Of a stretch of 64,000 bases of DNA, positions 26,305 to 34,675 are shown one piece after another (position 1 is the stretch's first letter; each line of letters begins with the position of its first letter). The stretch covers positions 215,444 through 279,443 of the forward strand of contig NZ_RDQE01000004.1 in the NCBI RefSeq assembly GCF_003697845.1, written 5' to 3'. The notes under the pieces are model-generated. The model ran no database searches. It worked only from the letters and a program-made list of their open reading frames with translations, and was not told the origin of the DNA. The translations under genes were made by a program, and so were the position numbers. The stretch comes from Halobellus captivus (GTDB taxonomy: Archaea > Halobacteriota > Halobacteria > Halobacteriales > Haloferacaceae).

Positions 26305-27057
26305 ATGAACGTCGTCGACGCGCTCGATGCGGGCGAGGGAACGACCTGTCTCGTCGGGGCCGGCGGGAAGAAGACGACGCTGTACGCGCTCGCCCCGCGT
26401 CTCGATCGGGCGATACTCACCGCGACGGTCCGGATCCCGATCTTCGACCGGCAGGTCTCGACGGTGCGGACGGCGGCGGATCCGGTCGACGAGCTCGCCG
26501 CGGTCCGCGAGGAGTACGCCGAGCGCGAGGAACCGCTTCCGTTTCCGCTCGGACTCGTCCCGGAACGCGAGCGAGAGGATCGATATCGAGGATACGATCC
26601 GGAGACGATCGATCGCCTCTCGGCCGCTCACGACGGCCCGGTCCTGGTGAAAGCCGACGGCGCGCGGACTCGACTGTTCAAGGCCCCGAACGACCGCGAG
26701 CCGCGGATTCCCGACGGGACCGACACCGTCGTTCCGGTGGCGAGCGCCCACGCCGTCGGCGAGCCGCTCTCGGAGGCGGCCGTTCACCGACCCGAGCGCG
26801 TGGCCGCGCTCGCCGACCTCGCGATCGACGACGAGATCACGCCGGAGGCGGTCGGGCGCGTCGTCGCCGACGAGGCGGGGGGACTGAAGGGAGTCCCGTC
26901 GTCCGCGACCGCGATCCCCCTGATAAACATGGTCGACGACGACGACGACGAGGCGGTCGCTCGAGAGATCGCCGCGGCGATCCACGAGCACGCCGACGTG
27001 CCGCGCGTCGTCCTCGCGCGGATGCGCGAGCCGGGAGTCGTCGCGGTCGTGACGTGA
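26305..27057 (+). CDS. yqeC: YqeC-like protein of selenium/molybdenum cofactor metabolism
   Basis: 250 residues. The N-terminal nucleotide-binding loop is LVGAGGKKTTLYAL, followed by VLVKADGARTRLFKAP and TVVPVASAHAVGEPL, the layout of the YqeC family (accessory proteins of selenium-dependent molybdenum hydroxylases in bacteria). In Archaea the role is not established. It is divergent from the AOR-family gene (143 bases between starts), and a shared pterin-metal cofactor theme is plausible. An acidic DDDDD run lies near residue 213. No selD or selenocysteine gene is in the window. Confidence 0.75.
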   Translation: MNVVDALDAGEGTTCLVGAGGKKTTLYALAPRLDRAILTATVRIPIFDRQVSTVRTAADPVDELAAVREEYAEREEPLPFPLGLVPEREREDRYRGYDPETIDRLSAAHDGPVLVKADGARTRLFKAPNDREPRIPDGTDTVVPVASAHAVGEPLSEAAVHRPERVAALADLAIDDEITPEAVGRVVADEAGGLKGVPSSATAIPLINMVDDDDDEAVAREIAAAIHEHADVPRVVLARMREPGVVAVVT

Positions 27058-27075
27058 CCCGGGTAGCCGGCGGCG

Positions 27076-28665
27076 TCAGGTGCCCGGCGGCCCGTGGACC
27101 GGTGGATCCTCCGTGGTTTCGTTCGCGTCGACGGTTTCGTTCGAGTCGCCGGTCCCGTTCGAATCGCCGGTCCCGTTCGAGTCGCCCGTCGACACCACGC
27201 TGACCGCGTCGGTCATCCAGCAGCCGTCGTACTCGCTGCCACCCTCGGTGAGCGAGGCGTCGGTGGCGTTCACCTTCCGCATCCGGAACTCGTAACTGCC
27301 GGTCGCGGAGCCGTTCTCGTACGTGACGACCCGCACCGTGGCGCGGTCGTCGTCGACCCCGAGCGGGGCGTACCACACGGCGTCGTGGGTGAGCATCGGT
27401 GCGTAGTTCGATCCCTCGAAGAGGTCGACGAACCGTCCGAAGGTGCTCACGGCCTGGCGGTTCCGCGGCGACGCGAACCGTCTCGTCGTCCGGATCCCGT
27501 CGTTGGTCGCCGGGTCGTTGTATCGAAGGGCGTTCATCTGGATCTGGACGACGTGAAGCGGTCCGCGCTCGCAGGTCGGCTCGAGGGCGGTCGCCCGTTC
27601 GGCCGTCGACCCGTTCCGGTCCGTCGCCCCGGCTTCGTCGAACGATCCGAACGAGTCCGCCACGCCGGTGTAGGTCCCGGAGTCGCCCAGGTCGACCGAT
27701 TCGGTCGGATCGGTCGAGGACGACTCGCTCGAACCACCCGGTCCTTGACCGCCGTCAACCGCGTCCTCCCCGCTCGCCGACGGCATGTCGTCGCCCGGAT
27801 CGAGACGATCGCCGATCCCCTCGGTGAGAGACGGACCGGTCAGCGACGCGGCACCCGCGACCGCCGCGAGCAGGACCACGACGACCACCGCGGTCGCGAG
27901 CCGACCACGGCGGACGTCGGCGTCGTGCCGCCGGGACCCTGTGCCCTCGTCGTCGGACGCGGCGGTGGCGATCGCGCCGTCATCGTTACCGATCGTCTCC
28001 CCGCCGCCGGGGGCCGTCCGGTCCACTGCGACGCCGGGGCTTGGACGGGAGGACGACGCCATCGGCTCCGGTTCGGTCGAGGCGGCTCCAGTCGATCGAT
28101 CCGCCGCCATCGGGCTCTCGGCGGTTCGATCCTCGATGAGTCGATCCCCGGCCGTCCGGCCCCCGACCGCTCCCGCGGTCGCGTCGTTACCTCCCGCCGA
28201 TTCCCGGCCTTCCGATCCCCGGTCTACCGACTCTCGGCCTACCGACGTCCGGTCGTACGACTCCGAACGGGCCGGCATCCCGAGGAACCGCTCACACGCC
28301 GACTCGGCGTCGGCCATCGGAAGGGCGTACAGGAGACGGCCTCTGAGGTCATCCGGAGAGACCGTCTCGAGACCGGCATCGGGAGACACCGAGCCCTCGT
28401 CGGGGAGCACGACCGCATCCGGATGGGCGGTAGCGTCGCCGTCGCCGGCGCGTATCGCCTCGAGCACCGCGTCCGACGCCGCGGGCGCGACGACGAGATC
28501 GGTTCGACTGCCGCCGTTCCGCACCGTGACGACTGGAGGATCGACATCGACCTCCTCGCCGGTCGCCGCCCACAACTCGGCGACGAACGCCACGAGGTCG
28601 TCCGGGTCGAGGGAGTCGAGCGCGTCCGCGAACTCGTCGGGCGGGATCGGTGCGGGATCGGTCAC
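27076..28665 (-). CDS. Large membrane-anchored haloarchaeal protein of unknown function
   Basis: 529 residues. An N-terminal domain (about 1-125) resembles the restriction-endonuclease-like fold seen in other haloarchaeal membrane proteins (FVAELWAATGEEVDVD, DLVVAPAASD), but I see no clear catalytic triad. A disordered Ser/Gly/Asp region follows, then one membrane helix (near 260-280, LATAVVVVVLLAAVAGAASL) and an outer domain with three Cys-flanked stretches (TCERGPLHVVQIQ, YDGCWMTDAV). The tail holds near-identical GDSNGT-type repeats from an 18-base DNA repeat (27142-27190). No function assigned. Confidence 0.68.
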   Translation of the reverse strand: MTDPAPIPPDEFADALDSLDPDDLVAFVAELWAATGEEVDVDPPVVTVRNGGSRTDLVVAPAASDAVLEAIRAGDGDATAHPDAVVLPDEGSVSPDAGLETVSPDDLRGRLLYALPMADAESACERFLGMPARSESYDRTSVGRESVDRGSEGRESAGGNDATAGAVGGRTAGDRLIEDRTAESPMAADRSTGAASTEPEPMASSSRPSPGVAVDRTAPGGGETIGNDDGAIATAASDDEGTGSRRHDADVRRGRLATAVVVVVLLAAVAGAASLTGPSLTEGIGDRLDPGDDMPSASGEDAVDGGQGPGGSSESSSTDPTESVDLGDSGTYTGVADSFGSFDEAGATDRNGSTAERATALEPTCERGPLHVVQIQMNALRYNDPATNDGIRTTRRFASPRNRQAVSTFGRFVDLFEGSNYAPMLTHDAVWYAPLGVDDDRATVRVVTYENGSATGSYEFRMRKVNATDASLTEGGSEYDGCWMTDAVSVVSTGDSNGTGDSNGTGDSNETVDANETTEDPPVHGPPGT

Positions 28666-28804
28666 TGGTGGGCCCCCATGTGCTGTTCGTTGTATGCGTC
28701 GTGTTCACTTCCCGCTTGCGCTGCTCGTCAGCGACTCTGGAAGGGTCTCGGAGGGCCCGCGACGATCGACGGCGTCGATCGCGCGACGGTCGCGACGGTC
28801 CCCG

Positions 28805-29950
28805 TCAGAGCCGGTCGATCGAGTGCGCCGAGACGTCGAGGTCGGTCCCGCCCTCGGTCGCGAAGTCGGCCAAGACCTCGCCGGTGGCGCTCGCGAACTT
28901 GAACCCGTGACCGGTGAACCCGGTACCGACGGTGACCGAGTCGTACCCCGGCACCCGCCCGAGCACGAAGTCCTCGTCCGAGGAGTACGACTGGATACAG
29001 GTCCGCAACGCCAGCGTGGGGCCGGCCCCCTTCGGGAAGAACTCCTCCGCGAAGCGACGGTGGAGCTCCTCCTCGGCCGCGGTCGGCTCACGATCCATCC
29101 GGTCGGGATCGACGACCTCCCGCTGGTCGCCGGAGTAGCCGAACTTGAACCCCGGCACGTCGTGGACCGGGAAGCCGTAGCCGCCGCCGTCCTGGCCCCG
29201 GAGCACGAAGACGGGGAACCGATCGGGGGAGAACAGCTCCGGCTCCGTCGGCTGAAGCCAGGCCATGAGCGCGCGGACCGGGACCGCGTCGTCGGCGACC
29301 TCGGGCAACAGCTCGGCGGTCCACGGCCCCGCCGTCACGACGAGCTCGTCCGCCTCGTAGCGTCCCTCGTCCGTGCGGACCCGGACGCCGTCTCCCGTCT
29401 CCGACCAGTCGATGGCACGCTCTCGGGCGCGGACCGTCGCCCCCTCGGCGTGGGCGGCCTCGACGTGGGAGCTCACGCAGCGCTCGCAGTCGAGGTACCC
29501 GCCCTCGGGCTGGAAGACCGCCTCGAAGTCGCTCGGCAGGTCGTAGCCGGGGAACCGCTCGTTGACCTCGTCCCCGGAGAGGTCCTCGTAGTCGACGTCG
29601 TGGGCCGCACACGCCTCGCGGGCGTTCGCGACCACGTCCGTGCCCGGCGCGCCCGCGTGGACGGACCCGGTGACGGTCAGGAGGTCGCGGCCGGTCCGCT
29701 CCTCCAGGTCGCGCCAGCGCTCGTAGGCGCGCTCGACGAGCGGCACGTACTCCGGTCCCTCCTGTTGGGCCTTCCGGATGATCCGGGTGCTGCCGTGGGA
29801 GGAGCCCATCGCGTGTGGAACGTCGTACCGCTCGATCCCGAGCACGTCGAGGCCGCGCCGTGCCAGCTCGTAGACCGTCGCGCTGCCGACGCCACCGACG
29901 CCGACGACGATCGCGTCGTACCGGTCGTTTCCGCTCCGTGTATCGCTCAT
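28805..29950 (-). CDS. Sarcosine / N-methyl-L-tryptophan oxidase-type flavoprotein
   Basis: 381 residues. The FAD Rossmann motif is IVVGVGGVGSATVYELARRG, and the family's covalent-flavin Cys lies in LRTCIQSYSSDEDFVLG. MGSSHGSTRIIRKAQQEG is the monomeric sarcosine oxidase signature near residue 50. It oxidises an N-methyl amino acid, with oxygen reduced to peroxide or electrons passed on. Substrate choice between sarcosine and N-methyltryptophan cannot be decided. GTGFTGHGFKFA is the C-terminal flavin loop. The gene ends 139 bases from the hypothetical gene and is divergent from ptsH. Confidence 0.88.
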   Translation of the reverse strand: MSDTRSGNDRYDAIVVGVGGVGSATVYELARRGLDVLGIERYDVPHAMGSSHGSTRIIRKAQQEGPEYVPLVERAYERWRDLEERTGRDLLTVTGSVHAGAPGTDVVANAREACAAHDVDYEDLSGDEVNERFPGYDLPSDFEAVFQPEGGYLDCERCVSSHVEAAHAEGATVRARERAIDWSETGDGVRVRTDEGRYEADELVVTAGPWTAELLPEVADDAVPVRALMAWLQPTEPELFSPDRFPVFVLRGQDGGGYGFPVHDVPGFKFGYSGDQREVVDPDRMDREPTAAEEELHRRFAEEFFPKGAGPTLALRTCIQSYSSDEDFVLGRVPGYDSVTVGTGFTGHGFKFASATGEVLADFATEGGTDLDVSAHSIDRL

Positions 29951-30050
29951 GGTTCCGACAGACGGCCGGAGTGCAAAATCCCCCGAGATCCGGCGGTTCC
30001 GTCCGGGAACCGCGAGCGAGCTCGATCGGGATCGCGGGCGAACGCGACGG

Positions 30051-30100
30051 GCACCGACGGACGACGCCGGACGACGCCGGGCACCGACGGACGACGCCGG
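30051..30100. repeat. Direct repeat upstream of ptsH
   Basis: GCACCGACGGACGACGCCGG occurs at 30051-30070 and again at 30081-30100; the 10-base unit ACGACGCCGG fills the space between them, giving three copies of that unit. It lies 48 bases before the ptsH start, between the divergent sarcosine oxidase gene and ptsH. It may be a slippage product or a protein site; sequence alone does not say. Confidence 0.7.
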
Positions 30101-30147
30101 ACGCGCTCGGACGAGAGTATAATACCCGTCGCGTCGGAACGGAGGGT

Positions 30148-30501
30148 ATGGAACGGATCGTCGAGGTGGTGCCGGAGGCGGGGTTACACGCGAGACCGGC
30201 CTCGAAGCTCGTCAAGACGGTCAACCGATTCGACGCGGACGTCTCGGTCGGCCGCGCCGCCGACGGCGACGACGGATCGGTCCGCGCCGACAGCATGCTC
30301 GCGGTGACCGGGCTCAACGTCGGACACGGGGAATCGGTCAGGATCGTCGCCGACGGGCCGGACGCCGAGGCGGCGCTCGACGCGATCGAGGACCTGCTGA
30401 CGAGCCCGGTCGAGGACGGGAACGGAGGCGAGGAGAACGGAGGCGGGGAGAACGGCAACGGAAGCGAGCACGCCGAGGACGACGCGGAGGGCGACCCGTA
30501 G
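30148..30501 (+). CDS. ptsH: Phosphocarrier protein HPr
   Basis: 117 residues. The first 88 form a complete HPr: phosphorylatable His in AGLHARPASKLV (residue 14), ADSMLAVTGLNVGHGESV (Ser46-like region) and ALDAIEDLL. The last 30 residues are a Gly/Asn/Glu extension not found in bacterial HPr. It accepts phosphate from enzyme I and passes it to DhaM or other PTS domains. Its stop overlaps the GTG start of ptsI by one base (TAGTG), so the pair is one operon. Confidence 0.94.
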   Translation: MERIVEVVPEAGLHARPASKLVKTVNRFDADVSVGRAADGDDGSVRADSMLAVTGLNVGHGESVRIVADGPDAEAALDAIEDLLTSPVEDGNGGEENGGGENGNGSEHAEDDAEGDP

Positions 30502-32270
30502 TGACGGGACCGACGACGCTGACGGGGATCGGAAGCACCCCCCGAACCGGAGTCGGGACCGCGCGGTGGTACCGCGGGGGAGCGGACCTGACGCTGCCGG
30601 ACCGCCCCGACCCCTCGACGGTCGACCCCGCGATCGAGCGCGAGCGGTTCGAGGCCGCCCGGGAGGAGGCCCGCGAGGCGATCCGACTGGCACGCGACCG
30701 AGCTGAAGCGCGCGTCGGCGGGGAGGAAGCGGCCGTCTTCGACGCCCACGAGGCGTTCCTCGACGACCCGGGGATCGTCGACGACGTCGAGGACGCCATC
30801 GCGGACGGGACCCCCGCCGAGCACGCGGTTCGCGACCGGTTCGAGGCGGCGATCGGGCAGTTCGAGGGGATGGACGGGCGGATGGCCGAGCGCGCCGACG
30901 ACCTCAGGGACGTACGGGACCGGCTGTTGCGCGCGCTGCTCGACGCCCCGACGCCGACCGACCTCTCGACGCTCCCGGCGGGCACGGTCCTGCTGGCCGA
31001 GCGGCTGACCCCGAGCGACACGGCCGAGTTGGACCCGGCGGCGGTGGCGGGGATCGCGACCGTCGCCGGCGGACGGACCTCTCACGCGGCGATCATCGCG
31101 CGATCGTTGTCGATCCCGGCGGTCGTCGGCGTCGTCGACGCGCTCGCCGAGGTCGCGGACGGAACCGAGGTCCTCGTCGACGGCGAGGCCGGCGAGGTCG
31201 TCGTCGAGCCCGGCGAGAAGCGACGGGCTGCGGCGCTCCGCAAGGACGACGCGCCGGTGGTCCCCGAACCGGTCTCGACCGCCGACGGTCGGGCGATCGA
31301 GGTCGCCGCGAACGTCGGGAGCGGGGCGGAGGTGCCGCCCGCGAGCGACCGCGGCGCGGACGGGATCGGCCTGTTCCGGAGCGAGTTCCTCTTTCTCGAC
31401 CGCGAGTCGCCGCCGGACGAGGAGGAGCAGTACGAGGCGGTCGTCGCGGCGCTCGAGGCGTTTCCCGACGACCGGATCGTCGTGCGGACCCTCGACGTCG
31501 GCGGGGATAAGCAGGTTCCCTACCTCGACCTCCCGGAGGAGCCCAACCCGTTCCTGGGACGACGGGGGATCCGACTCTCCCTCGAGGAGCACGCCGACCT
31601 CTTCGAGACGCAGCTGCGCGCGCTGTTGCGGGCCGCCGCACACGGGAGGGACGGAAACGGAGGCGGCGGTAGCGAGGGCGACGGTGCTAGCGACGACGAT
31701 CGCGACGACCGCGGCGGTCTCGCGGTCATGTTCCCGATGGTCTCGCGGGTCGAGGAGGTCGAGGCCGCGCTCGACCGCGTGGAGTCGGTTGCCGCCGACC
31801 TCGCGGCCGAGGGGGTAGACCACGCCGTCCCGGAGCTCGGTGCGATGGTCGAGACGCCGGCCGCGTCGTACCTCGCGGACGCGCTCGCCGCCCGGCTCGA
31901 CTTCCTGAGCGTCGGGACGAACGACCTCGCCGGATACGTGATGGCCGCCGACCGCGAGAGCGACGCGGTGGCCGACTACCACGATCCGCTCCACCCGGCG
32001 GTGTTGCGGGCGATCGACCGGACGACGGCGGGCGCGGAGGGGACCGACGCCTGGGTCGGCATGTGCGGCGAGATGGCGGGCGACCCCGAGTTGACCGAGC
32101 TGTCGGTCGGATTCGGACTCGACGAACTCAGCATGAGCGCGGTCACGATCCCGGCGGTCAAAGAGCGCGTTCGGGAGGTCGACTCGGCGGAGGCACGCGA
32201 GCTGGCCGAGGCGGTACTCCGCTGCGAGACGCGTGCCGAAGTCCGCGACGTGCTCGGTCTGGACGAGTGA
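30501..32270 (+). CDS. ptsI: Phosphoenolpyruvate-protein phosphotransferase (enzyme I)
   Basis: 589 residues from a GTG start. The N-terminal swivel domain has the phospho-His in AGGRTSHAAIIARSLS; the C-terminal PEP domain has GIGLFRSEFLFL, the metal-binding GTNDLAGYVM and the catalytic Cys in WVGMCGEMAGD. A Gly/Asp-rich insert lies at about residues 375-410. It takes phosphate from PEP and gives it to HPr. The gene faces dhaM across 69 bases, so enzyme I, HPr, DhaM and DhaKL are all encoded within 4.5 kb. Confidence 0.95.
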   Translation: MTGPTTLTGIGSTPRTGVGTARWYRGGADLTLPDRPDPSTVDPAIERERFEAAREEAREAIRLARDRAEARVGGEEAAVFDAHEAFLDDPGIVDDVEDAIADGTPAEHAVRDRFEAAIGQFEGMDGRMAERADDLRDVRDRLLRALLDAPTPTDLSTLPAGTVLLAERLTPSDTAELDPAAVAGIATVAGGRTSHAAIIARSLSIPAVVGVVDALAEVADGTEVLVDGEAGEVVVEPGEKRRAAALRKDDAPVVPEPVSTADGRAIEVAANVGSGAEVPPASDRGADGIGLFRSEFLFLDRESPPDEEEQYEAVVAALEAFPDDRIVVRTLDVGGDKQVPYLDLPEEPNPFLGRRGIRLSLEEHADLFETQLRALLRAAAHGRDGNGGGGSEGDGASDDDRDDRGGLAVMFPMVSRVEEVEAALDRVESVAADLAAEGVDHAVPELGAMVETPAASYLADALAARLDFLSVGTNDLAGYVMAADRESDAVADYHDPLHPAVLRAIDRTTAGAEGTDAWVGMCGEMAGDPELTELSVGFGLDELSMSAVTIPAVKERVREVDSAEARELAEAVLRCETRAEVRDVLGLDE

Positions 32271-32339
32271 CGTGCCCGGTCCGTCTCGGCGGCTGACGCG
32301 GCCGGTCCGGTCACCGTCCAGTCCGATCCTCGGGAGGTC

Positions 32340-32771
32340 TCAGACCTTCGAGATCTCGCTCGCCGCCTCGGCCTGCTCGCGGACCGACTCGAGCGTGGCG
32401 CTCGGGTCGGTGGCGGCGACCGCGGCGTTGACCGCGCCCTCGAGCACGGGCGCGTCGGCGATGACCGCGTCGACGTCCGAGAGCTCGATGGCGACCTCGG
32501 CGTTCATCACCGCACTCCCGAGGTCGACGAGGACGACGACGCCGTCGCTCGGGTCGTCGTCCGCACCCGAGTCGCCTCCGTTCCCGCTTCTCCCCACGTC
32601 GCCGGCGGCCACGAGGGCGTCCTCGATGTCGTCCGGAACGGTCCCGATCCCGCCCCGTCCGTCGCCGCCGACCGCCTCGATCCGGGTCTCGCCCGCCATC
32701 TCGGCCGCGATCTCGACTATCCCCTCGGCGGCCCGCGCGCTGTGTGAGACCACGACGAGTCCGACCGTCAC
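32340..32771 (-). CDS. dhaM: PTS-dependent dihydroxyacetone kinase, phosphotransfer subunit DhaM
   Basis: 143 residues from the GTG at 32771, read with the dhaL stop as GTGA (4-base overlap). The EIIA-Man-like fold shows the phospho-His in GLVVVSHSARAAEG and GVVVLVDLGSAVMNAEVAIE. It has only the EIIA part; the fused HPr and EI-like domains of some bacterial DhaM proteins are absent, and are supplied by the ptsH and ptsI products next door. A Gly/Asp insert sits around residues 60-75. It keeps the ADP on DhaL phosphorylated. Confidence 0.93.
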   Translation of the reverse strand: MTVGLVVVSHSARAAEGIVEIAAEMAGETRIEAVGGDGRGGIGTVPDDIEDALVAAGDVGRSGNGGDSGADDDPSDGVVVLVDLGSAVMNAEVAIELSDVDAVIADAPVLEGAVNAAVAATDPSATLESVREQAEAASEISKV

Positions 32772-33565
32772 TCCGCTCCCTCCGGGGTCGCGTCGTCCGA
32801 TCCCGCTTCGTCCGCCTCCGCGTCTTCCGCCTCCGTGTCGTCCGGGATCGTCGGCGAACTCGCGTCCGTCTCGGGCACCTCGGCGTCGAGCCGGTCGGCC
32901 GCGACCTCGAGAACCTCCTCCAGGAGGAACAGCGTGCTCGTCGCGCCGGGGTCCTGGTGGCCGACCGACCGCCACCCGAGGTACGAGGCGCGGCCCTTCC
33001 GCGCCCGGATCGGGACCGTGAACGCGACGCCGCGCTCGGCCGCGTCGACCGCCTTCGCCAGCGCCTCCAGCGGATCGAGGTCGTCGACCTCGACGGACTT
33101 CTTGAACGTGTGGACCGCCGGCGTCAGCGCGTCGACCATCGTCCCGTCGCCGATCCGGGCGTCGCCACGGTCCTCGACCTTCTCGAGGTACGTCTCCGCG
33201 AACGCGACCGCGGTCTCGGCGGTGACCCCGTCCGCGAGTTCCGCGCCCGCGAACACGAGCGAGCCGCCGAAGAGCGGTCCCGACGCGCCGCCGACCTCGG
33301 ACATGAGCGTCTTGCCGACCGTCTTCGCGACCGTCTCCGGGTTCGGATCCTCGAGGTCGCGGGCGGCGTCCGCGGCCTTCGCCCACCCGCGGGCCATGTT
33401 GCCGCCGTGGTCCGCGTCGCCGATGGCCGAGTCGAGGTCGGTCAGGTGATCGCGTTCCGCCTCGATCCGTTCGGCGACGGCCTCGACGGCCGCGACCACT
33501 GCCTCGCCGTCCTCACGCTCGTCGTCCGCGTGCTCGTCGCTCGCGCGCTCGTTCTCCTCGCTCAT
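32768..33565 (-). CDS. dhaL: Dihydroxyacetone kinase subunit DhaL
   Basis: 265 residues. ADP-binding subunit of the PTS-dependent kinase. The Mg-binding Asp cluster is in LTDLDSAIGDADHGGNMARG, the nucleotide cap motif is GGASGPLFGG, and the closing part holds RKGRASYLGWRSVGHQDPGA. It has halophile extensions at both ends: 20 acidic residues at the N-terminus and a 45-residue acidic C-terminus. It overlaps dhaK by 4 bases (ATGA) and dhaM by 4 (GTGA), so the three are translated as a coupled set. Confidence 0.95.
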   Translation of the reverse strand: MSEENERASDEHADDEREDGEAVVAAVEAVAERIEAERDHLTDLDSAIGDADHGGNMARGWAKAADAARDLEDPNPETVAKTVGKTLMSEVGGASGPLFGGSLVFAGAELADGVTAETAVAFAETYLEKVEDRGDARIGDGTMVDALTPAVHTFKKSVEVDDLDPLEALAKAVDAAERGVAFTVPIRARKGRASYLGWRSVGHQDPGATSTLFLLEEVLEVAADRLDAEVPETDASSPTIPDDTEAEDAEADEAGSDDATPEGAE

Positions 33566-34560
33566 GAGACGGTGAGCGCGGGGGTGTCGGTCGTCGCGTC
33601 GAACAGCTCCTTCAGCTCGTCGTCAACGGCACACACGGTGATCGAGACGCCGGCCATGTCCAGCGAGGTCATGTAGTCGCCGACCCACGCGTCGTGGACC
33701 GAGAGGTCGCGTTCGCCGAGCAGCTCCCGGAGCCGTCGGTTGACGACGAACAGCTCCATCTGTGGCGTCCCGCCCATGCCGTTGACTATCGTCACGACCT
33801 CCCGGCCCGGTTCGAGTTCGAGATCCTCGAGGACTGCCTCGGTCAGCTCCTCGGTCACCTCGTCGGCCGACATCACGTCGGTCCGCTCGGTTCCCGGCTC
33901 GCCGTGGATCCCGATCCCGAGCTCGATCTCGTCGTCGCCGAGGTCGAAGGTCGGCTCGCCCTTCTCGGGGGTGACACACGAGGTGAGCGCCATCCCCATC
34001 GTGGCGACGTTGTCGACGGTCTTCTCGGCGACCCGCTTGACCTCCGGGAGGTCGGCTCCCGCCGCCGCCTTCGCGCCGGCGGCCTTGTGGACGAGGATCG
34101 TCCCGCAGACGCCGCGCCGGCCGGAGGTGTAAAGGGAGTCCTCGACGGCCACGTCGTCGTCGACGACGACGCTCTCGACCGTCGCGCCCTCCATCTCGGC
34201 GAGTTCGATGGCCGTCTCGAAGTTCATCACGTCTCCCTCGTAGTTCTTGATGACACAGAGGACGCCGGCGTCGCCGTCGCAGGCGGCGATCAGTTCCTCG
34301 AACTCGTCGGCGGTCGGCGAGGAGAAGACGCCGCCCGCGGCCGCCCCGTCGAGCATGCCGTCGCCGACGTAGCCCGCGTGGGTGGGCTCGTGGCCGCTCC
34401 CGCCGCCGGTGACGATCCCGACCTTCCCGTCAAGCGGCGCGTCCTCGCGGACGAGCACCTGCGTGTCCGGGAGCCTGCGGAGCCTGTCGGGGTGTGCCGC
34501 GGTCATTCCGTCGAGCATCTCGTCGACCACGTCGTCGGGATCGTTGATGAGCTTCTTCAT
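33562..34560 (-). CDS. dhaK: Dihydroxyacetone kinase subunit DhaK
   Basis: 332 residues. Binds dihydroxyacetone covalently and receives phosphate from DhaL-ATP. The catalytic His that forms the hemiaminal is in ELGIGIHGEPGTER, and the substrate pocket has VTGGGSGHEPTHAGYVG and CVIKNYEGDVMNFE. First gene of dhaKLM. Product dihydroxyacetone phosphate joins glycolysis and gluconeogenesis, making glycerol or secreted dihydroxyacetone usable, a known habit of haloarchaea. Glycerol kinase and dehydrogenase are not in this window. Confidence 0.96.
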   Translation of the reverse strand: MKKLINDPDDVVDEMLDGMTAAHPDRLRRLPDTQVLVREDAPLDGKVGIVTGGGSGHEPTHAGYVGDGMLDGAAAGGVFSSPTADEFEELIAACDGDAGVLCVIKNYEGDVMNFETAIELAEMEGATVESVVVDDDVAVEDSLYTSGRRGVCGTILVHKAAGAKAAAGADLPEVKRVAEKTVDNVATMGMALTSCVTPEKGEPTFDLGDDEIELGIGIHGEPGTERTDVMSADEVTEELTEAVLEDLELEPGREVVTIVNGMGGTPQMELFVVNRRLRELLGERDLSVHDAWVGDYMTSLDMAGVSITVCAVDDELKELFDATTDTPALTVS

Positions 34561-34600
34561 GATCGATTAGAATGTTACTCCGTGATCAATTAAAGATAGT
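34561..34600 (-). promoter_or_regulatory. dhaKLM promoter region with a direct repeat
   Basis: The stretch just before dhaK is AT-rich. Read on the minus strand, TTTAAT at 34594-34589 is a TATA-like box 29-34 bases from the ATG at 34560, so the transcript is probably leaderless. On the plus strand, GATCGATTAGA (34561-34571) and GATCAATTAAA (34584-34594) form an imperfect direct repeat 23 bases apart, with the second copy covering the box. A regulator could bind here; none is identified. Confidence 0.5.
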
Positions 34601-34675
34601 GGCGAGAACGGGATCCAACCGACGTATGCGGGCGTTTTATGCCGTTCTGCGCCGATCGTCACATGAGTTGACGGC

